64,000 nucleotides of DNA. Source: Flavobacterium sp. LC2016-13 (lineage in GTDB: Bacteria > Bacteroidota > Bacteroidia > Flavobacteriales > Flavobacteriaceae). A program made the translations under genes and the position numbers. Below, in pieces: positions 27,101 through 34,172 of the stretch (positions are counted from its first letter, which is position 1; each line of letters begins with the position of its first letter). The notes under the pieces are model-generated. The model did no database searches, was not told where the DNA came from, and saw nothing but the letters and a program-made list of their open reading frames with translations. The stretch lies in assembly GCF_009707955.1 (NCBI RefSeq), contig NZ_WMDQ01000001.1:558001-622000 (forward strand), given 5' to 3'.

Positions 27101-29862
27101 TCAACCGTAACAATATCAAATCTATTGTTGGTTCTTGTTTCTAACATTCCGTATTTGGTTGGCTCTGGCGATTTTACTCCTACGTAAGTTTTATATGGAG
27201 AATAGGTTGTCGAAATTACATCCATACTAAAATCCCCGCCTTCTTCATAAACTTTGGTAACAAAAGCAGCTTTTAGCATTCCCGGCGCCTGACCTTGCAA
27301 TTTTGGATCGATATTTACTGAAGCTCTTCCGTTTGCATCTAATTTTCCTGAAAATATGTTTATTTCTTCGGTACTAAACTGACGTACTAAATCATCAAAA
27401 ACATATTTGTCATAGTTTTTGAATGTTGTGCTTTGCTGTGAAAATTTTGCCTGCATTTCTACATTCAAATTCTTAGCAATTGCGCCATGAAGCCATGCTA
27501 CTTCAAGATTAGCCGTATTGGCATGTGAAGAAGATAATATTGGGTTTTTAAAACTGTTTTTAATTTTTAAACGATTCGGTTTTATCGTTTCGATTTTTAT
27601 ACTCTTATAATATTTTGCTCCGCCCACGCTTACCATTGCTTCCCAGCTTCCGGTTGGCGCATCAGGATCTGTTGGCACAATAAAAGCATAATGGTTTAAC
27701 TCATTTGTTTTTTGAACGGTTTGATAGGTTACTTTACCATTCGGGTCTGTTAATCTGAATTTTATCGGATGTGATTTTGGCAACTTATTCGCTTCATCAT
27801 TTAAAATAAAAGATAAATACAAATCATCTCCCGGACGCCAAACGCCACGTTCTCCATAAATAAATCCTTTTAGACCTTTTTGAAGTGTTTCTCCGGACAC
27901 ATCGAAGTTACTTACCGAAAGTGAATTTCCGTCATCCAGCTTAACATAAGTCGATTGATCGCCTAAAGTTACAATAGCAAAATAGGCAAATTTGTCTAAT
28001 TGAAAAGTAGCAATTCCTTCGCTGCTGGTAGTTCCTGTTGTTAGCTTTTGTTGTTGAAAACTGTATAAATCTACTCGCGCGTTCGAAACCGGTTCTGTCG
28101 TAATGATATTATTTACGGCAAAGAAATACGATTTATTCTCGCCTCTTTTAGCAATTACACCCAAATCTGAAGCCAGAATATTGGTTCCGATTTTAGCATT
28201 GTAATAATAAGAACCTGAACACGGATCCTGACTTTCTCTCCATTCATAATCATCGTAATAATAGTCATCATAAGAGTTTCCGCTGTAGTTTACATCATTT
28301 TCATCAACTTCTTCCTCTTCTGTTTCATTTTCATTACTATCCGAAGATTCACATTTATATAGTGAATAGGCTTTTTTATAAGAGAACTCGACTCTGTAAA
28401 TTGCGCCTGGTTCCGGCGAAATAATTTTAGATAAGTCTAAAGCAAAAGTGTTCCATTTGCTTGGATTTATTAATGTGCTTTCTTTAAGATTAAGCGTCGT
28501 TTTTGCAACGGGCTGAGAAACGCGTTTTAGATTTTGGGTTCCGTTTAACTGATTATTCTGAAGAAACTGTAAGATGTTATTTTTATAAATTTTATACACT
28601 TTTACATCGACAGAACTTAAGTTTACAGCTTCAAAATTCAGTTTTAAATTACTTGAACTTGGTAAAATTGTTCCGTTTTTTATAAAACGAACACTTGGTT
28701 TTATCTGATCAAAAGATATTTTTTCAGAATAATTATTCTTCATTTCGTGACCATATTGGCTTTCAATTCCCTGAAAAACTTCCAATAATAACTCCCCTGA
28801 AACTACTGCTTGTTCCGGTTCTGGTTCTACTACAACATCTTCTACAATTGGCTCGGCAACGGCAGCAGTATCTACAGCTACACTTGCCGAATCTACTACG
28901 GTACTTGTAGAATCAACAGCGGCAACAACTTCTACTTCATGTACAACTTCCTGAACTGGTTTTTGATTGCTAAAATATACTTTCAGGATATTTCCCTGAG
29001 TCGAAAATTTTAGATTATTGGTGTTTTCTATTGATACCAAACCTTTAAAATCCTGACCTTTTTCTAAAGGTTCAGAAAAATTAATTAATACGGATTGATT
29101 GTTTTCGTCCGGAACTTCAATTTTTACAATTTTAAAATCGTTTATGGCTGTAATCGGGAAATCCATTTTTCCTTTTTGGTCGATATCGAAATCATTTCCA
29201 TCGTAAGCAATCTCAAGATTACTTGCGGCATCGAAACGCTGTATACTATCAATTATAAATTTAAATTCTTTTCCTGAATTTGATGTTTTCTCAAATTTGA
29301 CCTTGACTTTATTTCCGTTTTGAGATGCAGAAACCAATTTTATGGCAGTTTCCAAATCGATATTATCTGCTGTTTTTAATACACAATTAAGGTATTGATA
29401 TTCTTTACTGTGCGATTGAATATCAAGTGTATTTACAGTAAAATCCTGTTTGATGGTTTTAACGGTAAAGTTAAATTCTGAAAGATCTTCTTTATCGTCT
29501 TCTGTTTTTTTAGGAAGCGTGATTAGTTTATCTAAATGCAATGTAACCTGATATTCAGTTCCTGCTTTCAGTTTTTTTTCCGGAATAAATGCAATTGTAT
29601 TGCTTGAAAGTGCTACTACTTTTCCGTCGACACTTGGAGAAATATCAAACAAATCGTTATCTAAAACTTCATTGACTTTCCATTCTTTTTTATCAAAAGC
29701 TAAAACTACACGAATGTCCGACTGCGCCGAGACAATTCCGCCCGTAAAACTAGTTATATACTCTTTGAATAATGAAAAATCAGAATTAAAATCTGATTTT
29801 CTGCCACAGGCCTGAAAAATAAAAAACACAAAAAATACGTAAACTAATCCTCTTACTTTCAC
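24187..29862 (-). CDS. Bacterial alpha-2-macroglobulin lipoprotein
   Basis: The 1891-residue protein has a lipoprotein signal (lipobox FQAC, Cys19). It is built of repeated macroglobulin-like beta domains, a large bait-like middle, then the thioester motif GCVEQ near residue 1447 within a helical toroid domain, and a C-terminal receptor-like domain. Such proteins trap foreign proteases through the thioester and guard the periplasm when the cell wall is breached. pbpC lies downstream, the classic partner that would repair the wall. An Asp/Glu/Tyr-rich insert (residues about 505-550) is unusual. It is the first gene of a probable two-gene unit. Confidence 0.92.
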   Translation of the reverse strand: MKVRGLVYVFFVFFIFQACGRKSDFNSDFSLFKEYITSFTGGIVSAQSDIRVVLAFDKKEWKVNEVLDNDLFDISPSVDGKVVALSSNTIAFIPEKKLKAGTEYQVTLHLDKLITLPKKTEDDKEDLSEFNFTVKTIKQDFTVNTLDIQSHSKEYQYLNCVLKTADNIDLETAIKLVSASQNGNKVKVKFEKTSNSGKEFKFIIDSIQRFDAASNLEIAYDGNDFDIDQKGKMDFPITAINDFKIVKIEVPDENNQSVLINFSEPLEKGQDFKGLVSIENTNNLKFSTQGNILKVYFSNQKPVQEVVHEVEVVAAVDSTSTVVDSASVAVDTAAVAEPIVEDVVVEPEPEQAVVSGELLLEVFQGIESQYGHEMKNNYSEKISFDQIKPSVRFIKNGTILPSSSNLKLNFEAVNLSSVDVKVYKIYKNNILQFLQNNQLNGTQNLKRVSQPVAKTTLNLKESTLINPSKWNTFALDLSKIISPEPGAIYRVEFSYKKAYSLYKCESSDSNENETEEEEVDENDVNYSGNSYDDYYYDDYEWRESQDPCSGSYYYNAKIGTNILASDLGVIAKRGENKSYFFAVNNIITTEPVSNARVDLYSFQQQKLTTGTTSSEGIATFQLDKFAYFAIVTLGDQSTYVKLDDGNSLSVSNFDVSGETLQKGLKGFIYGERGVWRPGDDLYLSFILNDEANKLPKSHPIKFRLTDPNGKVTYQTVQKTNELNHYAFIVPTDPDAPTGSWEAMVSVGGAKYYKSIKIETIKPNRLKIKNSFKNPILSSSHANTANLEVAWLHGAIAKNLNVEMQAKFSQQSTTFKNYDKYVFDDLVRQFSTEEINIFSGKLDANGRASVNIDPKLQGQAPGMLKAAFVTKVYEEGGDFSMDVISTTYSPYKTYVGVKSPEPTKYGMLETRTNNRFDIVTVDENGRPKSVKNLEVKVYKVEWRWWWDASSDNLSNYNSSDATTSYKTFKVNTDSNGKGSFQFALTDEEWGRYMIRVSDEVGGHATALTVNIDWPIWSGKTRNTDASTANMLVFSTDKKNYAVGEKAQISFPSSEGGRALVSIENGSKVVQTLWVETKTGETKVEVPITAAMAPNVYFNITLLQPHASTKNDSPIRMYGIVPIEVVDKNTILAPKIAMPDVLKPEQTFPLKVSEQSGKEMTYTIAIVDEGLLDLTRFKTPNAWDSFYVREALGVKTWDVYDDVIGAYGGKVNQIFSIGGDQDLGGGKAKKANRFKPVVVFLGPFKLEKGQTKTHQIKLPKYIGSVRTMVVAGDAATSAYGSVEKATPVRSPLMVLASLPRKISPSEKVTIPVTVFAMEKNIKNVTVQIKTSNGLKVIGNAVQKVNFTQPDEKIANFNLAVGNATGIAKVEIIATSGNEKSSYDVEIDMTNPNPVTNTFTDVILEPNSSKTISWKTFGVSGSNKAKLEVSSMPTINLNGRLQFLIQYPHGCVEQTTSSVFPQLFLNDVADIDGTRLEVIQKNVMAGITRLGSFQLPNGGLSYWQGNSIADDWGSSYAGHFMIEAEKKGYVLPINFKSKWLSYQQKEAKQWRFEPRYGNDLAQAYRLYTLALAGSADLSSMNRLRETKGISNESKLRLAAAYVLAGQKSASQNLFLQSKIEDETSDYNYYYYGSSSRNRAMALETMLLLGQKEKAFGMAIKLAKNMASDQWMSTQTTAYCLYAMSKFAANNGAKGIDIQFSKDGKSQNVKTSKTVADRSLVVKTGSNSITLKNNKKNTIYVRVLNTGILPIGQENVVQNDVLASIVFKNRKGGTIDVSRITQGTEFVAEVTVRNQRNEHVENVALSQILPSGFEIVNTRFTDYGDATNNIADYIDIRDDRTNFYFGLKASETKVFRILLNASYLGTYYLPGLQCEAMYDNTFLARTKGFWVEVVK

Positions 29863-30043
29863 TTTAATACGGAGTTAATGGTTACAAATACGAACTATAA
29901 ATAAAGAACATGACATTTCACGGTCTAAAACCATAACCTATGAAATGTCAATTATATTATAGTAAATGTATATTATTTTTTGAAATGTTTTGGCAGGAAA
30001 ATTCAGTAATCGGAAATATTTTTACTGAAATAAAAAACAGGCA

Positions 30044-30487
30044 TTATTTACGTCTTTCAACAAAAAAACGTTTCATTAAATCAGCAGCTTCATTGGCCAT
30101 AACTCCAGAAACGACGGTTGTTTTTGGATGTAATTTTGTTCCCATAACCATAAATCCGCGATGTTCGTCGCGAGCGCCAAAAACGATTTTAGAAATCTGA
30201 CTCCAATACAAAGCGCCTGCACACATTTGACAAGGTTCGAGTGTGACATACAAGGTACAATCTTTAAGATATTTTCCGCCTAAAAAGTTTGCAGCAGCGG
30301 TAATGGATTGCATTTCGGCATGAGCAGTGACATCGTTTAGTAGTTCGGTTAAATTATGACTTCTTGCAATTACTTTATCGGCAACGACAATTATTGCTCC
30401 AACAGGAATTTCGCCTTTTTCAAAAGCCATTTCTGCTTCCTGCAAAGCCTTTTTCATAAAATATTCGTCGGTGAAAGGATTTATCAT
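30044..30487 (-). CDS. tadA: tRNA adenosine(34) deaminase TadA-type nucleoside deaminase
   Basis: This 147-residue enzyme of the cytidine-deaminase fold has zinc ligands His56 (HAE motif with catalytic Glu58) and Cys86/Cys89 (PCQMC). The spacing and the surrounding residues (GEIPVGAIIV, ARSHNLTE, EPCQMCAGALYWSQI) are those of TadA, which makes inosine at tRNA-Arg position 34. It is cytoplasmic. A gene of this type is essential in many bacteria; guanine-deaminase relatives exist, so the exact substrate is a strong but not absolute call. Divergent from the TonB-like array. Confidence 0.88.
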   Translation of the reverse strand: MINPFTDEYFMKKALQEAEMAFEKGEIPVGAIIVVADKVIARSHNLTELLNDVTAHAEMQSITAAANFLGGKYLKDCTLYVTLEPCQMCAGALYWSQISKIVFGARDEHRGFMVMGTKLHPKTTVVSGVMANEAADLMKRFFVERRK

Positions 30488-30492
30488 AATTG

Positions 30493-30500
30493 CAAAAATA
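30493..30500 (-). promoter_or_regulatory. Putative -7 element for tadA
   Basis: Minus-strand TATTTTTG fits TAnnTTTG, but it is only 6 bases from the ATG at 30487. That would give a nearly leaderless message. No TTG -33 is evident. Confidence 0.35.
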
Positions 30501-30698
30501 CGTTTTTGAAATAATTTTTTACGACATAAAATGATAAAGAATCAATTAAGCTTTTTGTTTCTTTTGAGTTAATCGTCTCAAATAAGTTGATTTTTTTAAG
30601 ACAATTAATCCAAATAATTGCCTCACCTTAATACAAACTTATTTTGTTGAAGAATTTCGTATGATTTTTTTATTACATTTAAATCCTGATATTCAAAA

Positions 30699-31634
30699 AT
30701 GGAAAGAAAACATAAAATAACAATTCCTGAACCGTGCCATGAAAATTGGGATGAAATGATACCAAACGAAAAAGGCCGTTTTTGTTTGAGCTGTTCTAAA
30801 ACTGTTATTGATTTTAGAGCGATGCTTCCTGAGGAAGTTCAGCATTTTTTTATTGAAAATCAAAATAAAAGTATCTGCGGAAGGTTTAAAAAATCTCAAT
30901 TAGATTCAATAACGATTCAAATTCCGAGTCGTGTTCTATATACACAAACCCATTATCATAAAATGTTTCTATTGGCATTGTTTATTGCTATGGGAACAAC
31001 TTTGTTTAGTTGTCAGAATGAAGATGGAAATAAACAACAATTTGAAAAAATAGAAGTTGTTGAAGAATATTCACCGAAACCTCTCGTCAAATCTAATCGC
31101 GAGGATAGTATATTTGAAAAAAAACCACGTCCATCTATATCTCTTGAAGACGTCCTTACAATAAATGTCGAACCTTCCGGACCCACAGGATATATTGGTA
31201 ATGATTATAACGAAACCCAAGGCGGTATTCCTCCTCCTACTTGTTATCTTTATCAGTTGCCAGAATATCCAGGTGGGATTGCAAAATTTACTGAATTTAT
31301 TACTGATGAATTTCAGATTCCTAAAAAAGCCAAACGAATTACAGGAGAAATCGAAGTTTCTTTTGTTATAGATAAGACTGGAACTTTAAATCAAATTAAG
31401 GTTTTTGATAATATTGGGTACGAAACAGGAGAAGAAATTATTCGGGTTTTGCAAAAGTCTAAAAAGTGGAAACCAGGCTTAGATAAAGGAAAAGCAATCT
31501 CTGAAGTTTTTAGATTTAATATTATTGTACAAAAAGACAGTCTCAACCCTGAAAGAAGAAAAAGAAATCTTTCGAAAATAGTTTCAATTAATCCTGTTAA
31601 CAAGAGTGATGATGCTATAAGTCAGGTAAATTAA
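30699..31634 (+). CDS. Cys-domain / TonB-C-like membrane protein, array member 1
   Basis: 311 residues. Residues 1-85 form a cysteine domain (Cys13, Cys29, Cys32, Cys60; KITIPEPCHENWDEM, GRFCLSCSKT, ICGRF) that could bind a metal. Residues 89-104 are one hydrophobic segment ending TTLFSC (Cys105), followed by acidic residues. The C-terminal part (about 185-280) resembles the TonB C-terminal domain (YPGGIAKFTEF, then VSFVIDKTGTLNQIKV and SKKWKPGLDKGK). The N-terminal domain is known from many Bacteroidetes membrane proteins but its function is unknown. It is probably cytoplasm-in, periplasm-out. It is the longest of four tandem paralogues and carries an extra basic tail. Confidence 0.8.
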   Translation: MERKHKITIPEPCHENWDEMIPNEKGRFCLSCSKTVIDFRAMLPEEVQHFFIENQNKSICGRFKKSQLDSITIQIPSRVLYTQTHYHKMFLLALFIAMGTTLFSCQNEDGNKQQFEKIEVVEEYSPKPLVKSNREDSIFEKKPRPSISLEDVLTINVEPSGPTGYIGNDYNETQGGIPPPTCYLYQLPEYPGGIAKFTEFITDEFQIPKKAKRITGEIEVSFVIDKTGTLNQIKVFDNIGYETGEEIIRVLQKSKKWKPGLDKGKAISEVFRFNIIVQKDSLNPERRKRNLSKIVSINPVNKSDDAISQVN

Positions 31635-31642
31635 TTTCAAAT

Positions 31643-32413
31643 ATGGAAAGAAAACTTAAAATAACAATTCCTGAACCGTGCCATGAAAACTGGGATGAAA
31701 TGACTTCCAAAGATAATGGTCGTTTCTGTTTAAACTGTTCTAAAACGGTTGTTGATTTTACTTCAATGCTTCCGGAGGAAATTCAGCAGTATTTTATTTC
31801 AAATAAAAATGTCTGTGGAAGACTTAAACGTGAACAGTTAAGTGAAATAAATATTCAGATTCCGTCTCAAATATTATACAGCCAAATCCATTATCGAAAA
31901 ATGTTTTTATTGGCACTTTTTATAGCTATGGGTACTACATTATTTAGCTGTCAGGACATGGACGGCAATAAACAAAAAATAGATAAAGTTGAAGTTGTAG
32001 AAGATGTCAAACCAGAACAACAAGCTACTACTGGAATTATAATGATGCCTATAGACAAACTAAACGTCGAAGAACATTCTCAATCTGGACAAGAGGAACC
32101 TCAATCTGGACATTATGGAATTATTTATAATTCAAATGATTTAGACGTTGCATCTGTTCCAAAAAATGGAATGAAAAAATTCAATTCTAATTTTTCAAAA
32201 AATCTTATTACTGCAAAACAAGGAGAAATATCCGTTTTATTTGTAATTGAAGGCGACGGAAGTCTTAGCAATTTTAATATACTTGAAAATACAACTTCAG
32301 CAAGTGAAAAAGATATTGTCAGAATTTTAGAAAAAACGCCAAAGTGGATTCCTGGTAAACGAAAAAATCGAGTTGTTCGCTCTACTTACACTTTGCAAAT
32401 TCTATTTAAGTAG
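31643..32413 (+). CDS. Cys-domain / TonB-C-like membrane protein, array member 2
   Basis: 256 residues, starting 8 nt after member 1. The same N-terminal domain has Cys13, Cys29, Cys32 and Cys58. The same hydrophobic segment ends TTLFSC (Cys103) and is followed by QDMDGNK. The linker is short. In the C-terminal domain the usual PGG entry of TonB-like domains is replaced by VPKNGMKKF, as in member 3, but VLFVIEGDGSLSNF and PKWIPGKRKNRVV remain. It is the shortest member. Its C-terminal part is most like member 3, which suggests these two are the most recent duplicates there. Function unknown. Confidence 0.8.
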   Translation: MERKLKITIPEPCHENWDEMTSKDNGRFCLNCSKTVVDFTSMLPEEIQQYFISNKNVCGRLKREQLSEINIQIPSQILYSQIHYRKMFLLALFIAMGTTLFSCQDMDGNKQKIDKVEVVEDVKPEQQATTGIIMMPIDKLNVEEHSQSGQEEPQSGHYGIIYNSNDLDVASVPKNGMKKFNSNFSKNLITAKQGEISVLFVIEGDGSLSNFNILENTTSASEKDIVRILEKTPKWIPGKRKNRVVRSTYTLQILFK

Positions 32414-32419
32414 TAAAAA

Positions 32420-33247
32420 ATGAAACATAAAATAACAATTCCTGAACCGTGCCTTGAAAACTGGGATGAAATGACTCCCAAAGATAATGGTCGTTTCTGT
32501 TTAAACTGTTCTAAAACGGTTGTTGATTTTACTTCTATGCTTCCTACTGAAGTTCAGCATTTTTTTATACAAAATCAAAACGAAAGAATTTGTGGAAGAT
32601 TTAAAAATTCGCAATTAGAAACAATTACAATTCAAATTCCGAGTCGTGTTTTATATTCCCAAACCCATTATCGTAAAATGTTTTTGCTTGCTTTGTTTGT
32701 TGCCATGGGAACTACTTTATTTAGCTGTGCCGATAAAGATGGGAACAAAAATAAAATTGATAAAATCGAGATTGTTGACAATACAACGCAGAATCAAGAT
32801 GAAAATGAGGTTCATTCCTCATGTTATGGACATCAGATCGAATCTAAAAAAGAAAAAACAAGAAAACTTAGTGAAGGGATTATGATGGGAATGCCAGCTC
32901 TTCCTAATTCTATTGAAGCAGGGAGTTTTCAATATAATATTATATATAATTCAACTGATTTGGACGTTTTACCTGTTCCGGAAAATGGAATGAAAAAATT
33001 TCTTGAATTCTTTAAAAAAAATTATGTTGTACCAAAAACAACTGAAGAATTTAAAGAAAGATGTTTTGTTATATTTGTTATAGAAGAAGATGGTAGTTTG
33101 AGTAATTTTAACATTGTTAAAAATACGCCGAAAGAAATAGGAGAAGAAGCGATTAGAGTTTTGAAAACAGCTCAAAATTGGATTCCTGGAAAGTTAAAAG
33201 GTCGTATTGTTCGATCATCTTACATTTTACCAATTACAATTAAATAA
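32420..33247 (+). CDS. Cys-domain / TonB-C-like membrane protein, array member 3
   Basis: 275 residues, starting 6 nt after member 2. The cysteine domain is Cys11, Cys27, Cys30 and Cys58. The hydrophobic segment ends TTLFSC (Cys103), followed by ADKDGNK. The linker contains an extra Lys-rich stretch. The C-terminal TonB-like domain has VPENGMKKFLEFF in place of PGG, and FVIEEDGSLSNF and NWIPGKLKGRIVRS. The TAA stop shares its last base with the ATG of member 4 (TAATG), so the two are probably translationally coupled. Confidence 0.8.
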   Translation: MKHKITIPEPCLENWDEMTPKDNGRFCLNCSKTVVDFTSMLPTEVQHFFIQNQNERICGRFKNSQLETITIQIPSRVLYSQTHYRKMFLLALFVAMGTTLFSCADKDGNKNKIDKIEIVDNTTQNQDENEVHSSCYGHQIESKKEKTRKLSEGIMMGMPALPNSIEAGSFQYNIIYNSTDLDVLPVPENGMKKFLEFFKKNYVVPKTTEEFKERCFVIFVIEEDGSLSNFNIVKNTPKEIGEEAIRVLKTAQNWIPGKLKGRIVRSSYILPITIK

Positions 33248-34101
33248 TGAATAGAAAACATACAATTACAATTCCTGAACCGTGCCATGAAGACTGGAAC
33301 AAAATGACTCCGGATGAAAATGGTCGTTTCTGTTTAAGCTGTTCTAAAGCGGTTGTTGATTTCACAGCAATGCTGCCTAATGAAATTCAGCATTTTTTTA
33401 TTCAAAATCAAAACAAAAATGTTTGTGGAAGATTTAGAAAATCGCAATTAGATACGATTACAATTCAAATTCCAAATCGGGTTTTATATACACAAACGAA
33501 TTATTCTAAAATGTTTTTATTGGCATTATTTGTTGCTATGGGAACAACTTTGTTTAGCTGTCAGGATAAAGAAGGAAAAAAACAGAAAATTGATAAAGTT
33601 GAAGTAGTAAAAGATACAACAACCGAATTGGTAACTTTAGTTGGAGAAGTTCCACTTGATCCAAATGATTCTGTTCATGCTCATGTACCGCCACCGCCGC
33701 CACCTAACGTTGATCAGGTTAAATTTGTGAAACCTGTAAGCGTGAAGAATGAAAAAGCAACAACGATCAATTCTAAAAAGACAATAGAAGAACCTGTATA
33801 TAATGGAGGAACTGCTATTGAAACAAATGCAGAATTCCCTGGAGGCATTGAACAATTTTATAATTACTTTGGAAAAGAATTTAAAAGTCCTGAAAATATA
33901 GATTCTAAAAATCTTAAAATCAATCTTTCTTTTGCAGTCGAAAGAAATGGCTCTGTATCTTATCTTCAATGTGTTCCAGCTGTTGATAATGTTGTAGAAC
34001 AAGAAATTATCAGAGTTTTAAGTTCATGCCCTAAATGGCTGCCGGGAGAAATTAATGGCAAAAAAGTAAGGAGACTATATTCTTTACCAATTGCATTGTA
34101 A
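33247..34101 (+). CDS. Cys-domain / TonB-C-like membrane protein, array member 4
   Basis: 284 residues with a start codon overlapping the previous stop by one base. The cysteine domain is Cys13, Cys29, Cys32 and Cys60. The hydrophobic segment ends TTLFSC (Cys105), then QDKEGKK. The linker is proline-rich (HVPPPPPPNV near residue 140), as in true TonB proteins that span the periplasm. The C-terminal domain keeps FPGGIEQFYNYF, and CPKWLPGEINGKKV close to the end. Of the four it looks most like a TonB, yet its N-terminus lacks the usual short anchor of TonB. Last gene of the array. Confidence 0.8.
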   Translation: MNRKHTITIPEPCHEDWNKMTPDENGRFCLSCSKAVVDFTAMLPNEIQHFFIQNQNKNVCGRFRKSQLDTITIQIPNRVLYTQTNYSKMFLLALFVAMGTTLFSCQDKEGKKQKIDKVEVVKDTTTELVTLVGEVPLDPNDSVHAHVPPPPPPNVDQVKFVKPVSVKNEKATTINSKKTIEEPVYNGGTAIETNAEFPGGIEQFYNYFGKEFKSPENIDSKNLKINLSFAVERNGSVSYLQCVPAVDNVVEQEIIRVLSSCPKWLPGEINGKKVRRLYSLPIAL

Positions 34102-34150
34102 TAAAGATTTTTATAAAAACATCTCAGCAATAAAATTAAATTTAAAACCG

Positions 34151-34158
34151 TAAATTTG
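34151..34158 (+). promoter_or_regulatory. Putative -7 element for dxs
   Basis: TAAATTTG fits TAnnTTTG, 15 bases before the dxs ATG. The -33 region has no TTG. Confidence 0.45.
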
Positions 34159-34172
34159 CCTTTTACCTTACG

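Noticed and set aside
30699..34101. Array genes as ordinary TonB energy transducers
   Set aside because: The N-terminus lacks the short TonB anchor and instead carries an 85-residue cysteine domain; there are no exbB/exbD genes, so I did not name them tonB.
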